This document shows, in pieces, positions 6,274 to 6,893 of a stretch of 6,893 nucleotides of DNA (position 1 is its first letter; each line of letters starts with the position of its first letter). The notes beneath the pieces are model-generated. The model had not been told where the DNA came from, made no database searches, and was given only the letters and a program-made list of their open reading frames with translations. The position numbers and the translations under genes were made by a program. The DNA comes from an uncultured Acidimicrobium sp. (lineage in GTDB: Bacteria > Actinomycetota > Acidimicrobiia > Acidimicrobiales > Ilumatobacteraceae), in contig CAITUB010000173.1 of assembly GCA_903895515.1 (NCBI GenBank), positions 1-6,893 of the forward strand, written 5' to 3'.

Positions 6274-6893
6274 ATGGCCGCAGATCTTGAGTTCTATTTC
6301 GATCCAGTTTGTCCTTGGGCGTGGATCACATCGCGTTGGGTAACCAATGTTCAACAACTCCGCAATTATGAAGTGTCGTGGAGATTCATCAGTTTGAAGA
6401 TGATTAATGCTGAACGCGGTTATGCGGGAAACAATGCGTACGAACAGATCCACAATGCAGGTCTTGCCGGGTTGCGTGTTGCCAGCGCGGCACGTGCACA
6501 AGGAGGAAATGCAAGTGTTGCAGCGCTATATACCGCGCTCGGTAATGCAATTCATGTTGGTGGTCGCCGCGAAGAATTTGTGAATAACCCACATGCGTTC
6601 TTGCTTTCAGTCGTTGCCGAAGCCGGGCTTCCCTCGGAAATTGCAGCGGCTTTTGAGGATTCAACACATGACGAAGTGATTCGCTATGAGACAGAGGCGG
6701 CTCTCAGTCGCACGGGCAAAGATGTGGGAACTCCAATTCTCACGTTTAATCCCAAAGCCGCCAATGAGGCCAGTTTGTTCGGCCCAGTTATCTCTAAGGC
6801 ACCCAAGGGTGAAGAAGCATTGAAACTGTGGGACGCCGTTCAGACCATTGCCGAATCTGGCGTTGCTGAAATCAAGCGATCGCTGCGCGCAGC
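6274..6893 (+). CDS. DsbA-family oxidoreductase, Rv2466c-like, 3' end missing
   Basis: This is a thioredoxin-fold protein with a helical insertion, resembling the DsbA / 2-hydroxychromene-2-carboxylate isomerase family and, most closely by recall, the mycobacterial mycothiol-dependent nitroreductase Rv2466c. The frame runs 206 codons to the window edge, close to the family's full length of about 205-215. Matching segments are FYFDPVCPWAWITSRWV near the start, ALYTALGNAIH in the helical insertion, VGTP with the cis-proline (P154), FGPVISKAPKGEEALKLWD from 169, and EIKR near the end. The active site reads C13-P-W-A16, whereas Rv2466c has CPWC, so only the first cysteine is kept; I recall CPWA as common in actinobacterial relatives. 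No signal peptide, so it is probably cytoplasmic. It may be cotranscribed with infB. Substrate unknown; use of mycothiol is inferred from the family only. Confidence 0.88.
   Translation, partial: MAADLEFYFDPVCPWAWITSRWVTNVQQLRNYEVSWRFISLKMINAERGYAGNNAYEQIHNAGLAGLRVASAARAQGGNASVAALYTALGNAIHVGGRREEFVNNPHAFLLSVVAEAGLPSEIAAAFEDSTHDEVIRYETEAALSRTGKDVGTPILTFNPKAANEASLFGPVISKAPKGEEALKLWDAVQTIAESGVAEIKRSLRA

Overview
The window carries a conserved translation and transcription housekeeping cluster from what looks like an actinobacterium. The evidence for that is an InfB with a long Lys/Ala- and Gly/Pro/Arg-rich N-terminal extension, an actinobacterial-style NusA without C-terminal AR repeats, and a thioredoxin-fold protein of the mycobacterial Rv2466c (mycothiol-dependent nitroreductase) type. 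Base composition looks only moderately GC-rich by eye, so a lineage such as Acidimicrobiia is possible, but this is a weak inference. No mobile element, CRISPR array, rRNA or tRNA was found.

Layout. Bases 1-1387 (minus strand) hold most of proS, prolyl-tRNA synthetase, which starts at a GTG and runs off the left edge before motif 3 and the anticodon-binding domain. Bases 1388-1567 are a divergent intergenic region. On the plus strand it has a perfect TATAAT box, followed within about 30 bases by a textbook intrinsic terminator (9-bp perfect stem, TTCG loop, T-rich tail), then the rimP ribosome binding site. As no plus-strand gene precedes it, this terminator most likely acts as a leader attenuator of the operon. 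Bases 1568-6246 are rimP (ribosome maturation), nusA (transcription elongation/termination factor) and infB (translation initiation factor IF-2), joined by a 4-base overlap and a 3-base gap, so almost certainly one transcript. Bases 6274-6893 hold a nearly complete DsbA-family / Rv2466c-like oxidoreductase with a monothiol CPWA active site; it starts 27 bases after infB and is cut by the right edge.

How they work together. RimP matures the 30S subunit, NusA modulates RNA polymerase pausing, termination and antitermination, IF-2 delivers initiator tRNA, and ProS charges tRNA-Pro. A leader terminator in front of nusA would suit NusA autoregulation, as reported for other bacteria. Compared with the common order rimP-nusA-ylxR-infB-rbfA, ylxR is absent from between nusA and infB, and rbfA does not follow infB.

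The protein-coding content is conventional. I see no convincing undescribed system. The most interesting element is the rimP leader, followed by lineage-specific protein tails and repeats.
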